NCBI GenBank assembly: GCA_031550535.1
Contig: JAVBOM010000043.1
Coordinates: forward strand, 1 to 64,000
Direction: 5' to 3'
DNA length: 64,000 nucleotides
Origin: Avichristensenella sp031550535
Lineage (GTDB): Bacteria > Bacillota > Clostridia > Christensenellales > Aristaeellaceae
Numbering within the stretch: position 1 is the stretch's first letter; every line of letters begins with the position of its first letter. Both the position numbers and the translations under genes were made by a program. This document shows positions 48,071 through 55,632 of the stretch, piece by piece. The notes beneath the pieces were generated by a model. It made no database searches. It had not been told where the DNA came from and was given only the letters and a program-made list of their open reading frames with translations.

Positions 48071-48811
48071 ATGAAGCGCATTCTGTTCTGGCTGTTTATG
48101 GCCGTCCTGCTCGCGCATGCCGCGGCGGGACAAGCCGCCACCCTGCTGCCCGACCCCTGTGTGCCGCTGGACGGAGGGTCTGTATCCGCCATCCTGTTTG
48201 ATGGCGGCGAGCAAACGGTGGAGCGGGGCGCATACACCCTGGCAAGCGCGTGCGTAGACGGGCTGATCGCGCTGGACTGGCCGTCCCTCGACCCCAAACG
48301 CGTGCGGGCCGTGCGGCTTAATCCCGAAAGCGACGACGCCGCCTACCGCGAGGCGTGCGTGACCGTCGATCTGGGCGACATCCCGGCGCTGTACCCGTAT
48401 GCCGTAACGGTGGAAGGGGTAAACGCGGCGGGGATCGCCAAGGTCATCGGCTATGCGCGGATACCGGACCCCACCTGCTCCGTGCCCATCGACCTGGAGG
48501 TTCTGTCGATCATCCGCCACGGGGGCGATGTGGACACGCCGCCACAGGCAGAGCCGCCGTCTGGCGATTGCTTTTCTTTTTGCTTCGTTTCAGGCGAAAC
48601 AATAAAACTGCGCCTGGGCGTGCGCAACGGCGGCCAGGCGCTCTTTTCGTGGTATGAGGTTTTGGAAGACATGCGGGAACCCGCACCGGGGGAGGCCGTG
48701 ACCGTGACCGTGGTGATCGCGGGCGGGGCAGATGGCCAGGAGAAGCGCGCGCTTACGCTGACAATTATGAAAGGCGGGCCGCTGGTTGATGAAGGCGCGG
48801 GGGAGAATTGA
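48071..48811 (+). CDS. Secreted hypothetical protein
   Basis: 246 residues from ATG 48071 (GGAGGCCGTC upstream). Signal peptide 1-23 (ending GQA-ATL). The mature part is beta-rich: ALDWPSLDPKRVRAVRLNPESDD, VTVDLGDIPALYPYAVTVEGVNAAG, a paired-Cys segment PPSGDCFSFCFVSGETIKLRLGVRNGG, and a last strand VTVTVVIAGGADGQEKRALTLTI. This looks like an Ig-like or fibronectin-like fold. No family recognised. Four cysteines could form disulphides outside the cell. Confidence 0.75.
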   Translation: MKRILFWLFMAVLLAHAAAGQAATLLPDPCVPLDGGSVSAILFDGGEQTVERGAYTLASACVDGLIALDWPSLDPKRVRAVRLNPESDDAAYREACVTVDLGDIPALYPYAVTVEGVNAAGIAKVIGYARIPDPTCSVPIDLEVLSIIRHGGDVDTPPQAEPPSGDCFSFCFVSGETIKLRLGVRNGGQALFSWYEVLEDMREPAPGEAVTVTVVIAGGADGQEKRALTLTIMKGGPLVDEGAGEN

Positions 48812-48819
48812 GCGACCAT

Positions 48820-48880
48820 AAAGGGATTCCGCAGGGAATCTCTCTATGACGGCAGCACTGATTTGAACAATCGGGCGCCA
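48820..48880 (+). repeat. Family A repeat, copy 22, with an inverted second hairpin
   Basis: Hairpin 1 is in plus orientation (GGGATTCCGCAGGGAATC, CTCTAT) but hairpin 2 is in reverse (GGCAGCACTGATTTG, then AATCGGGCGCCA). The halves can therefore invert or recombine separately. Confidence 0.82.
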
Positions 48881-48923
48881 GTTTTGAGAGACATGCCCAA
48901 GCGCCCGCTTCGCCCGCGCGCGG

Positions 48924-49163
48924 TCACGTGCAGCTCTCGCACGGGTCGCCCAGGGGAATACGATCCTTGCGGGCGGATTTTTCGTGCGCGTGATGACAGG
49001 GTTTGCCGGGATTTGACGCCGGCGTGAGTTCCACGGCGGCGGTGTCGCCTTTGTCGATGCCGCGAACAGCCCTGGCCCAGGCGTAGCCTACCTCGGACAC
49101 GGTCCAGGACGAGTTCTGGGGGCATGCCGCGTTGGCGGCGTAGGGGACGAAATCAAATGGCAT
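48924..49163 (-). CDS. Small hypothetical protein with clustered Cys/His
   Basis: 79 residues from ATG 49163 (AAAGGAGGAACCATCGC). No signal or membrane segment. The C-terminus reads GKPCHHAHEKSARKDR and ends DPCESCT, a plausible metal site. The middle contains WTVSEVGYAWARAVRGIDKGDTAAVEL. Not recognised. It lies between two family A repeats. Confidence 0.6.
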   Translation of the reverse strand: MPFDFVPYAANAACPQNSSWTVSEVGYAWARAVRGIDKGDTAAVELTPASNPGKPCHHAHEKSARKDRIPLGDPCESCT

Positions 49164-49206
49164 GCGATGGTTCCTCCTTTGGGTGTCGAACAGTGTGGAT
49201 TCCAAG

Positions 49207-49265
49207 GTGGGATTTCTGGCGAAACCCCCTTATGACGCCTGATTTTTCAAATCAACGCCGCCGTC
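49207..49265 (+). repeat. Family A repeat, copy 23
   Basis: Hairpin 1 GGGATTTCTGGCGAAACCCC; hairpin 2 has weakened arms (GACGCCTGATT). Confidence 0.9.
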
Positions 49266-49304
49266 ATGCAAAATCCTCTTGCGGCGGACGTTGTGCGGCC
49301 CTGT

Positions 49305-49802
49305 CTATTCCGCCTGTTTCAGCCAGGCTTCAATGTCCTGACCCGCGCCAGACGCGCGGGAGCCGCGTATTGCCAGCCCTTTGGCAATGGTCGCGCCCGG
49401 GGCGAGCCGCGCGATATCGCGCTCGCTGCGGCCCATGCCGCTGCCCTCGTGCGTGCAAAACGGGCGGATGGTCTTGCCCGCAAAGTCGTGCGCTTGCAGG
49501 AACGTGAACAGGGGCATCGGCAGTGTGCCCCACCAGTTGGGGAAGCCGAGATACACGGTGTCATACGCGGTCAGATCCGCGCCCGCCGCCTCCGCCTCGA
49601 GCGCCGGGCGGGCGTCTGCCTGCTGCTCCTTCTTCGCCACGGCCACCACGGCGTCGTAGCCACTGGGATACACGCCCGCCGCGCGGACCTCCAATGTGTC
49701 GCCGCCGGTCTGCCGGGCAATCTCCTTCGCGGCGGCCCGCGTGTTGCCGGAGTGGGTGAAATACACGACGAGCGCCTTGCCGCCGTTGCTGCTATTGTTC
49801 AT
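49305..49802 (-). CDS. Flavodoxin
   Basis: 165 residues from ATG 49802 (TGGAGGGATTGCGC); upstream in-frame codons cross the operator region and are rejected. It has KALVVYFTHSGNTRAAAKEIA (FMN phosphate loop, T-H-S-G-N-T), YDTVYLGFPNWWGTLPMPLFTFL (isoalloxazine loop) and RPFCTHEGSGMGRSERDI. It carries single electrons using FMN. Its promoter faces that of a MerR regulator across a shared control region, and a ferredoxin-tailed aldo/keto reductase lies beyond it, suggesting a redox or aldehyde-detoxification regulon. Confidence 0.93.
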   Translation of the reverse strand: MNNSSNGGKALVVYFTHSGNTRAAAKEIARQTGGDTLEVRAAGVYPSGYDAVVAVAKKEQQADARPALEAEAAGADLTAYDTVYLGFPNWWGTLPMPLFTFLQAHDFAGKTIRPFCTHEGSGMGRSERDIARLAPGATIAKGLAIRGSRASGAGQDIEAWLKQAE

Positions 49803-49830
49803 GCGCAATCCCTCCATTTCTGTCGTGAGG

Positions 49831-49884
49831 CGGCGATTCCGTGCGAAATCCCCCGATGGCCCGGAATCTCCGGTTCCCCGCCTC
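49831..49884 (+). repeat. Family A-related variant repeat, second member
   Basis: Hairpin 1 GCGATTCCGTGCGAAATCCCC, then CGGAATCTCCGGTTCCCCGCCTCT. The second half matches the variant at 10391-10443. Confidence 0.72.
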
Positions 49885-49891
49885 TGAGGAG

Positions 49892-49922
49892 AGCATACCC
49901 CCTGGACCTTGCTCCAAGTCAA
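49892..49922 (-). promoter_or_regulatory. MerR-type promoter of the flavodoxin gene
   Basis: On the minus strand, TTGACT (49917-49922) and TATGCT (49892-49897) are separated by 19 bp, the long spacer typical of MerR-activated promoters. The spacer holds the imperfect dyad TGGAGCAAGGTCCA (49903-49916). Confidence 0.7.
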
Positions 49923-49955
49923 GGGGTGCTGGCAAACTTCGCCAGTCTATCGGAT

Positions 49956-49969
49956 TGGAGTGGACTCCA
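49956..49969. promoter_or_regulatory. Additional MerR-type dyad in the divergent region
   Basis: TGGAGTGGACTCCA is a 6-bp-arm dyad (TGGAGT/ACTCCA) of the same type as the promoter dyads, midway between the two promoters. It may be an auxiliary site or relic. Confidence 0.5.
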
Positions 49970-50003
49970 CTTCACGCACATTGCACAAACTTTTGCACTT
50001 CGC

Positions 50004-50034
50004 TTGACATGGAGTGAACTCCAGATGATATGGT
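50004..50034 (+). promoter_or_regulatory. MerR-type promoter of the merR gene
   Basis: TTGACA (50004-50009) and TATGGT (50029-50034) are separated by 19 bp. The spacer contains the perfect dyad TGGAGTGAACTCCA (50010-50023). This is the arrangement by which MerR proteins underwind DNA to activate transcription. Confidence 0.75.
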
Positions 50035-50048
50035 GGGGTGAGAAGAGA

Positions 50049-50105
50049 TAGGGATTCCTCACGGAATCCCCTGATGGTGCGGATTCGGGCAATCCCCGCC
50101 GCGCT
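50049..50105 (+). repeat. Family A repeat, copy 24 (variant second hairpin)
   Basis: Hairpin 1 GGGATTCCTCACGGAATCCC; second part GGTGCGGATTCGGGCAATCC. It lies in the 5' leader of merR. Confidence 0.82.
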
Positions 50106-50148
50106 CGTCTATTCAAATCCGCCCCGCTTAGGGGAAGGAGGCCAACCC

Positions 50149-50511
50149 ATGACCATTGCCGAAGTCTCCCGCCAGTACGGCTTATCGCAGGACACGCTGC
50201 GCTACTACGAGCGCGTGGGGCTGCTGCCCGCCGTCAACCGGAACAAGAGCGGCAACCGGGACTATACGGAGGACAACACCCGATGGGTGGAGTTCATCAA
50301 GTGCATGCGCGGCGCGGGCATCTCCGTAGAGGCGCTGATTGAGTATGTGGCCATGTATCAGAAGGGTGAAAGCACCCGCCAGGCCCGGCTGGCGCTACTG
50401 AAGGAGCAGCGGGAGGCGATGGCCGCGCGCGTCGCGGAGCTGACGAGCACGCTGGCGCGGCTGGACAAGAAAATCGCCATGTACGACGATGTGATTTTGC
50501 CCAAGAAGTAG
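50149..50511 (+). CDS. MerR-family regulator of the AdhR/NmlR type
   Basis: 120 residues from ATG 50149 (GGAAGGAGG upstream). The winged helix-turn-helix is TIAEVSRQYGLSQDTLRYYERVGLLPAVNRN, followed by IKCMRGAGISVEALIEYVAMYQKGE and a dimerising coiled coil. It has a single cysteine, Cys52, at the position reported as the redox/aldehyde-sensing Cys in Bacillus AdhR. It lacks the C-terminal Cys ligands of metal-sensing MerR proteins. It should activate the two 19-bp-spacer promoters next to it. Its TAG stop is the first codon of a family A repeat. Confidence 0.92.
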   Translation: MTIAEVSRQYGLSQDTLRYYERVGLLPAVNRNKSGNRDYTEDNTRWVEFIKCMRGAGISVEALIEYVAMYQKGESTRQARLALLKEQREAMAARVAELTSTLARLDKKIAMYDDVILPKK

Positions 50512-50532
50512 GGATTTTTGGCGAAAGCTCCC
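50509..50532 (+). repeat. Family A repeat, copy 25, left half
   Basis: TAG plus a decayed hairpin 1 (GGGATTTTTGGCGAAAGCTCC). The TAG is the merR stop codon. The right half of the same copy lies about 204 bp downstream, beyond inserted tandem repeats. Confidence 0.75.
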
Positions 50533-50736
50533 CGGTATTTCGCGCTGCCGCCGCCCCGGTATTGTCGCGCTGGCCCTTCGGTCGATCGCGCGCCCTGGTA
50601 TTGTCGCACTGGCCGCCTTCGCGCCCATTGCGCACCCCGGCATTGTCGTGCTGTGCGCATTCGCGCCCATCGCTCTGTATCTCGGCGCGCCTTCGGGCAC
50701 TGTATCCGCCACTGGCGGCGCTCCCCTCTGGTGCTT
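50533..50736 (+). repeat. Degenerate tandem repeats splitting a family A copy
   Basis: At least four imperfect units begin CCCCGGTATT(G)TCGCGCTG, spaced about 40 bp (near 50530, 50554, 50592 and 50634), each followed by C/G-rich sequence with CGCGCCCAT in the later ones. They fill the gap between merR and the aldo/keto reductase gene. No coding sequence is evident. Confidence 0.6.
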
Positions 50737-50773
50737 CTTATGGCGCCCGATTTTTGAAATCCGCGCCGCCACC
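50737..50773 (+). repeat. Family A repeat, copy 25, right half
   Basis: CTTATGGCGCCCGATTTTTG, AAATCCGCGCCGCCACC: a complete hairpin 2 without a hairpin 1 beside it. It lies in the leader of the reductase gene. Confidence 0.8.
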
Positions 50774-50813
50774 AGAAACGCGCTCACAAACGACGACAAA
50801 TAGGAGGTTCCCC

Positions 50814-51983
50814 ATGATCCACAAGCCGTTTCAGGAATTATCGCTTTCATGGCTCGGTATGGGCGCGATGCGTCTGCCCAAAATAGAGGGCAAGGGCGAG
50901 GCGATTGAAGAGGCCAAGGCGCGCGCGCTGATCGATACCGCGTACGCGAACGGCGTCAACTACTTCGACACCGCGTACCGCTACCACGGCGGCGAGTCCG
51001 AGCTGGTGCTCGGCCGGGCGCTGGAACAATATCCGCGCGAAACATGGCGCCTGGCCACCAAAATGCCCGGGCACATGATGCGGCGACTGCCGGACGGGCA
51101 GTATGAGTTCACGGGCCTGCTCGCGGGCCAGGCGGGCAAGTCGCCCGCGCAGATATTCGAGGAGCAACTGAACAAGTGCCGGGTGGATTATTTCGATTTC
51201 TATCTGCTGCACAATGTCTGCGAGACCGCGTACGATTTCTACACGGACAAGGATATCGGTGTGGTGGAATACCTGCTGGCGCAGAAGCGCGCCGGGCGCA
51301 TCCGGCACCTGGGATTCTCCGCGCATGGCAGAGCCGAAACGATCGACCGGTTCCTGACCGAGCAGCCGCACTTCGAGTTCGCGCAGATCCAGCTCAACTA
51401 CCTGGACTGGACGCTGCAGGACGCGAAGCGCAAGTACGACGTGCTGACGCGCCATGGCCTTCCGGTGATCGCGATGGAACCGTGCCGGGGCGGGCGGCTG
51501 GCGTCGCTGGACAGCTCGACCGAGGCGAAGCTGAAGGCCGCGCGGCCGAATGACTCCATCGCGTCGTGGGCGTTCCGCTTCCTGCAATCGCTGCCGAATG
51601 TGATGGTCGTGCTGAGCGGCATGACGGAGATGGCGCAGCTTACGGAGAACCTCGCGCTGTTTTCCAAGGCCGACCCGGTCAGCGAAGCCGAACTTGCGCT
51701 GCTGAACGACGCCGTGGCGGCGCTGGCCGAGCAGGTGCCGTGCACCGCCTGCCGCTACTGCACCGAGCACTGCCCGAAGGGCCTTGATATCCCGGAACTG
51801 CTGTCCATGTACAACGAGCACCGCTTCGGCAACGCGTTCACCTTGAAGTTCACGATGGACGCCATGGCGAAGGAGGCGCTGCCGGCCGCGTGCATCGCGT
51901 GCGGCGCGTGTTCGCGCATCTGCCCGCAGGGGATCGACATCCCGGGGGCGATGCAAGCGTTCGCGGGGGCGCTGGGAGAATAG
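50814..51983 (+). CDS. Aldo/keto reductase with C-terminal 4Fe-4S ferredoxin domain
   Basis: 389 residues from ATG 50814 (TAGGAGG upstream). The TIM-barrel reductase has the catalytic tetrad residues Asp52 and Tyr57 (YFDTAYRYHGG), Lys83 (ATKMPG) and the His in FYLLHNV. The C-terminal 75 residues hold two clusters of cysteines, CTACRYCTEHCPKG and CIACGACSRICPQG, forming two 4Fe-4S sites. This fusion is common in Clostridia and may take electrons from ferredoxin or flavodoxin rather than only NAD(P)H. It probably belongs to the MerR regulon with the flavodoxin. Confidence 0.94.
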   Translation: MIHKPFQELSLSWLGMGAMRLPKIEGKGEAIEEAKARALIDTAYANGVNYFDTAYRYHGGESELVLGRALEQYPRETWRLATKMPGHMMRRLPDGQYEFTGLLAGQAGKSPAQIFEEQLNKCRVDYFDFYLLHNVCETAYDFYTDKDIGVVEYLLAQKRAGRIRHLGFSAHGRAETIDRFLTEQPHFEFAQIQLNYLDWTLQDAKRKYDVLTRHGLPVIAMEPCRGGRLASLDSSTEAKLKAARPNDSIASWAFRFLQSLPNVMVVLSGMTEMAQLTENLALFSKADPVSEAELALLNDAVAALAEQVPCTACRYCTEHCPKGLDIPELLSMYNEHRFGNAFTLKFTMDAMAKEALPAACIACGACSRICPQGIDIPGAMQAFAGALGE

Positions 51984-52046
51984 GGGGCCGCGGGGAAACG
52001 CAAGGGCTTTGCCCCTTGATGCCCCGCCAGGGCGACACCGCGCCAT

Positions 52047-52107
52047 AAGGGAATTCCTTGCGGAATTCCCTTATGGCGGCCGGTTTTTCAAATCAACGCC
52101 GCCGTCA
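52047..52107 (+). repeat. Family A repeat, copy 26
   Basis: Hairpin 1 is extended and perfect (AAGGGAATTCCTTGCGGAAT, TCCCTT). Confidence 0.92.
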
Positions 52108-52122
52108 GGGACAACAAACCAA

Positions 52123-52152
52123 AGGGGAAGCGGCAACGCTTCCCCTGTTTTG
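52123..52152 (+). terminator. Terminator downstream of the aldo/keto reductase gene
   Basis: The arms AGGGGAAGC/GCTTCCCCT enclose GGCAAC and are followed by GTTTTGT. Confidence 0.8.
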
Positions 52153-52234
52153 TCGTCTGGCGCGGCATCGGATCAAACCGCTAGGCACCGCGCCTCCGCG
52201 GGAACCGGATTCGCCAGCGCGAAAATCGTTCCCT

Positions 52235-52843
52235 CTACCGCAATACCCCCCGCTCCCCTAGCCCTTCCGAGACCATCCTCGCCACAGCCCCCGCGCCTTC
52301 TTGATTGAAATGCGTGTTATCTCCGGACACGAACATCCGCGCGGATTCCTCCGGCCCCATCGTCCGGAGCCACGCGCGCGTCTTGGCCTTCAGGTCAATC
52401 AGCGGGATGCCCTCCCGCGCAGCCATCTGGCGGACTGTCGCCGGGTACTCGCCATGCGTGTACAGCAGCGATCCGTCACCGACAAAATAACGGCGGCAGA
52501 CGCTCGTCAGCAGCACCGGCACAGCACCCGCGTTCCGCGCGGCGGAAACATAGCGCAGCAGCATGGCCGGGAATGTCGTGGCTGGGTCGGTGTGCCGCTT
52601 CGCGTCGTCCTTCTCGTCGTTGTGCCCGAACGCGACCAGCAGCAGATCGCCCATCTCCATCGCGCTTTCGATCGGCACGAAGCGCCCCTCGTCCCAGAAA
52701 CTAAGCGAGCTGCGTCCGCCAATCGCGGCATTATACACGCGATACCCCTTCGGCAGACACGGCGCAAGCTGCCCGCCCCAGCCGTAATACGGGTCACTCC
52801 CGTTCTCCACGGTGGAATCCCCGACGATATAAATGGTTCGCAT
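52235..52843 (-). CDS. SGNH/GDSL hydrolase (rhamnogalacturonan acetylesterase type)
   Basis: 202 residues; ATG 52843 (MRTIYIVGDSTVENG) follows GGAGAAGCAT, so the ATG four codons earlier is rejected. Block I is GDSTV with the serine nucleophile, block II is IGGRSS, block III is FGHNDEKD, and block V is GDNTHFNQEG with Asp and His of the triad. These features match carbohydrate acetylesterases of the SGNH class. There is no signal peptide, so it deacetylates imported sugars. The neighbouring lpl-type sugar ABC operon on the same strand suggests a joint role in plant polysaccharide use. Confidence 0.9.
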   Translation of the reverse strand: MRTIYIVGDSTVENGSDPYYGWGGQLAPCLPKGYRVYNAAIGGRSSLSFWDEGRFVPIESAMEMGDLLLVAFGHNDEKDDAKRHTDPATTFPAMLLRYVSAARNAGAVPVLLTSVCRRYFVGDGSLLYTHGEYPATVRQMAAREGIPLIDLKAKTRAWLRTMGPEESARMFVSGDNTHFNQEGAGAVARMVSEGLGERGVLR

Positions 52844-52859
52844 ATGCTTCTCCATGAGG

Positions 52860-52918
52860 TGGGGATTTCTTGCGAAATCTCTCTATGGCGCCCGATTCTT
52901 CGAATCCGCGCCGCCACC
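52860..52918 (+). repeat. Family A repeat, copy 27
   Basis: Hairpin 1 GGGATTTCTTGCGAAATCTC; hairpin 2 with a CTTCGA loop. It separates the sugar operon from the SGNH gene. Confidence 0.92.
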
Positions 52919-52923
52919 GAGGT

Positions 52924-52961
52924 CAAAAGAAAGGGCGGACCCGAAAATCCGCCCTTTCCCG
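52924..52961 (-). terminator. Terminator of the sugar ABC operon
   Basis: On the minus strand, AAAGGGCGGAT-TTTCGGG-TCCGCCCTTT is followed by CTTTTGACC. It lies 14 bases after the binding-protein stop codon. Confidence 0.82.
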
Positions 52962-52974
52962 TTGTTCGCAAACC

Positions 52975-54504
52975 TTACTTGTACATCCCCGCGTCGATCA
53001 GCTCGGCCTTCTGGTCCAGAATGGCCTGATAGCCCGCGTCGAGGAAAATCTGGCAGCTCTCCTTGTACACGTCGTCAAACGTCTCCGGGGAGGCCATGGC
53101 GCACTTGACATACAGCTCCTGCCAGAGCGTGTTCAGGTCTGCCTTGTTCTCGGCCACGGAGGTGACGGAGGTGGTGTACAGCGCGTCCGGCACGCGGTAC
53201 TCGGCGTTCTTGTCAAAGTACGCCTTGCTGTCGAGGATGAGCTGCTCGTATCCCTCGGGCGCCCAGTTCAGCAGGTTGGCTTTCTCCTGCATCTCAGCGG
53301 TCGGGTACTGCGCGCTCTCCTCCCACAGGCACCAGTAGTCCTTGTTGTTGTTGTCGGAAAGCCGGGATTCGCCCGCGAACTCCGCGTTCTTCACGGCGAT
53401 GCCGTCCGCGCTCAGCGTGTAGTTCTCGCCTTCGATGCCGTTCTCCAGCATGAACAGGTGATCGTCCTGCAGCATCCACTCCAGGTACTTCCACACGGCG
53501 ACGCGGGTGGCCTCGTCCGCGGAGGCGTTGATGCCCATAATCATGCCGAAGGGCCAGTAGCCGCGCTCCATGCTGGGGTTTCCGGCAGGCACGGTCGCGT
53601 TCGGGTCAAGCGTCGCGAGCGTCGCGTCCGGGAAGTTGGCCAGCAGGGACGAAATCACCGTCGTGCCGGTCGCCAGGTACAGCGAGTACGTGCCCGCGCG
53701 GCCGGAGACGAAGTCCGCCATGGCCTCGTTGGTGTCGGTGTTCAGGTAGAACTCCGGGTCCAGCGTGCCGGCGTTGTACTGCTCGTTCAGGTTCTTCAGG
53801 TACTTGTAGGTCGGCTCCCAGGTGAAGTCCGCTACGCCCAGCTCCGAATACAGCGCGTGCTCGCGCTCATCATTCGGCCATGTGCGGAAGGGATAGCTGT
53901 AGGTGAAGTTATCCTTGACGAGCTGGTGATTCACATAGCCCAGGCCCGCGTCCTTCCACGCCAGCAGCACTTCGTTGTACTCTTCCAGGCTGCGCGGCAT
54001 TTCCTTGCCCACCTGGTCCAGCCAGTCCTGGCGGATCAGCGTCAGCCAGTTGTAGGCGGTCGGCCGGCCGGCGAAGAAGAAATACGCCTCGCCGTCGAGC
54101 GCGCCGTACTGTTCGATCATGTCCTTCGTGCGCTCGTAGTACGTGGGCGCGTTCGCCTTCATCTCTTCCAGGTCCAGCGGCTGCAGCGCGCCCTCGGTCT
54201 GGTAGGCGACGGCCTGCGGCATGTCGTAGTGGAACACGATGTCCGGCGCGTTGCCCGCGGCGAGCATCTGCATGTAGTCCTGCACCTCGGCCGAGCGGGT
54301 GATCGCCACAAACTGCACCGTGATGCCGTTCGGGGTGCCGAACTCGTCCTGAATCCACTGGGTATAGTAGTTTTCGGTCACGTTCCAGCCCTCGTAACCC
54401 CGGTCATACACCGGGATTTTGATGGTGATGTTCTCCGCCGTGGCAAAGGACATCATCCCCAGCGCCATCACAAGCGCCAGCAGCAGCGACAGCCATTTCT
54501 TCAT
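52975..54504 (-). CDS. Extracellular solute-binding protein of an lpl-type carbohydrate ABC transporter
   Basis: 509 residues from ATG 54504 (AGAAGGAGGTACCCCA). Signal peptide 1-23 (ending ATA-ENI) without a lipobox Cys. The family 1 binding-protein pattern is seen in QMLAAGNAPDIVFHYDMPQAVAYQTEGALQPLDLEEMK, LIRQDWLDQVGKEMPRSLEEYNEVLLAWK and WKYLEWMLQDDHLFML. It resembles LplA/YtcQ proteins that bind complex or rhamnogalacturonan-derived sugars. It is the last and probably most highly made product of the operon lacI-permease-permease-binding protein, preceded by a cluster of four RNA hairpins. Confidence 0.93.
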   Translation of the reverse strand: MKKWLSLLLALVMALGMMSFATAENITIKIPVYDRGYEGWNVTENYYTQWIQDEFGTPNGITVQFVAITRSAEVQDYMQMLAAGNAPDIVFHYDMPQAVAYQTEGALQPLDLEEMKANAPTYYERTKDMIEQYGALDGEAYFFFAGRPTAYNWLTLIRQDWLDQVGKEMPRSLEEYNEVLLAWKDAGLGYVNHQLVKDNFTYSYPFRTWPNDEREHALYSELGVADFTWEPTYKYLKNLNEQYNAGTLDPEFYLNTDTNEAMADFVSGRAGTYSLYLATGTTVISSLLANFPDATLATLDPNATVPAGNPSMERGYWPFGMIMGINASADEATRVAVWKYLEWMLQDDHLFMLENGIEGENYTLSADGIAVKNAEFAGESRLSDNNNKDYWCLWEESAQYPTAEMQEKANLLNWAPEGYEQLILDSKAYFDKNAEYRVPDALYTTSVTSVAENKADLNTLWQELYVKCAMASPETFDDVYKESCQIFLDAGYQAILDQKAELIDAGMYK

Positions 54505-54550
54505 TGGGGTACCTCCTTCTTTTGATTCGCGCGAATGCCAACTATACAAC

Positions 54551-54694
54551 ATCGGGGCATCCCCGATTGCGTATCGACCGCTTGACCCCGGAGAGTTCGA
54601 GAGGCCGAAGCCTTTCGACCAACAATCAGACCTGACGGCGTGTACGTCGGGTCTGTGATCCCAGTACCAGTCCCGCAGGACTGGTTCTGGGATC
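54551..54694 (-). promoter_or_regulatory. Four tandem hairpins between the second permease and the binding-protein gene
   Basis: Stems at 54551-54567 (ATCGGGG/CCCCGAT), 54597-54618 (TCGAGAGGC/GCCTTTCGA), 54627-54655 (CAGACCTGACG/CGTCGGGTCTG) and 54657-54694 (17-bp arms from GATCCCAG, one mismatch, CGCA loop). They fill the 198-bp gap within the operon. By analogy with malE-malF they may stabilise or process mRNA to set the binding-protein level; partial termination is another option. Confidence 0.65.
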
Positions 54695-54702
54695 ATTACC
54701 TG

Positions 54703-55614
54703 TTACCCCTTCACCGCCCCAATCATGATCCCCTGCACAAAATACCGCTGCAAAAACGGGTACACGCACAGGATCGGGATGGTGGCGAACATGACGCACG
54801 CGGCCTTGAGCACCTCGGGGTTCGTCTTGACGACCACGACGGTTTCCGACGACTGGAAACTCTCCGTCGCGGCGATAATCAGGTAATACAGTTTGAGCTG
54901 CATGGGCCGGAGGCTGACGTTCTGCTTGATGTAGAACAGCGCGTCCTGGTACGCGTTCCAGCGGCCTACGGCCAGGAACAGCGCGATGGTCATGATGATG
55001 GGCTTGGACAGCGGGATCACCAGGCTCCACAGGATGCGGAGATACCCCGCGCCCTCGATGCGCGCCGATTCCTCGATGCTGTCGGGAAAGCTGCTCTGCA
55101 GCGATGTTTTCATAATCAGCAGGTTGTACGCCGAGAACGCCAGCGGAAAAATCAGGGACGACAGCTTTTCCAGCATGCCCAAGCGGTGGATCAGCAGATA
55201 ATCCGGGATGATGCCGCCGCTGAAGTACAGCGTGAACATGATGAGGAACGTGAACAGCGTGCGCCCCTTGAGCTGCTTTCTGGATAGCGGATACGCGGCG
55301 CACAGCGTCAGGAACAGCCCGATCGCCGTGAAGGAGACCGTCATGACGATGGAGATGTACATCGAGCGCACGATGCTCTGGTCGTAGAGCACCTTGCGGT
55401 ACGCGTCCAGCGTGAACCCCTTGGGCCACAGGAACACCTTGCGCGCGATCACATACGCCTCGCTCGACAGCGACTTGGCCAGCACGTGCAGGAACGGCAG
55501 CACACACGTCAGGCAGACCAGGGCCAGAACTACGTAGATGAAGATATCCATCGCCACATTGCCGGCGCTACGCCGGATGTGCCGCGTGCGCTGAATGCGC
55601 TTTGTGCCTACCAT
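54703..55614 (-). CDS. Carbohydrate ABC transporter permease (LplC/YtcP type)
   Basis: 303 residues; AGGAAAGGAG upstream of ATG 55614. Six membrane helices starting VAMDIFIYVVLALVCLTCVLPFLHVLAKSLSSE, with the MalG-type EAA loop PDSIEESARIEGAGYLRILWSLVIPLSKP and the C-terminal end FVQGIMIGAVKG typical of this group. It forms the channel with the upstream permease; the ATPase is not in the operon and is probably a shared MsmK-like protein encoded elsewhere. A family A repeat lies between the two permease genes. Confidence 0.94.
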   Translation of the reverse strand: MVGTKRIQRTRHIRRSAGNVAMDIFIYVVLALVCLTCVLPFLHVLAKSLSSEAYVIARKVFLWPKGFTLDAYRKVLYDQSIVRSMYISIVMTVSFTAIGLFLTLCAAYPLSRKQLKGRTLFTFLIMFTLYFSGGIIPDYLLIHRLGMLEKLSSLIFPLAFSAYNLLIMKTSLQSSFPDSIEESARIEGAGYLRILWSLVIPLSKPIIMTIALFLAVGRWNAYQDALFYIKQNVSLRPMQLKLYYLIIAATESFQSSETVVVVKTNPEVLKAACVMFATIPILCVYPFLQRYFVQGIMIGAVKG

Positions 55615-55632
55615 TGCTTTGCTCCTTTCCTA

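Noticed and set aside
52870..54525. A 551-codon open frame opposite the sugar-binding protein gene
   Set aside because: Shadow of the real gene; it also crosses the operon terminator and a family A repeat.
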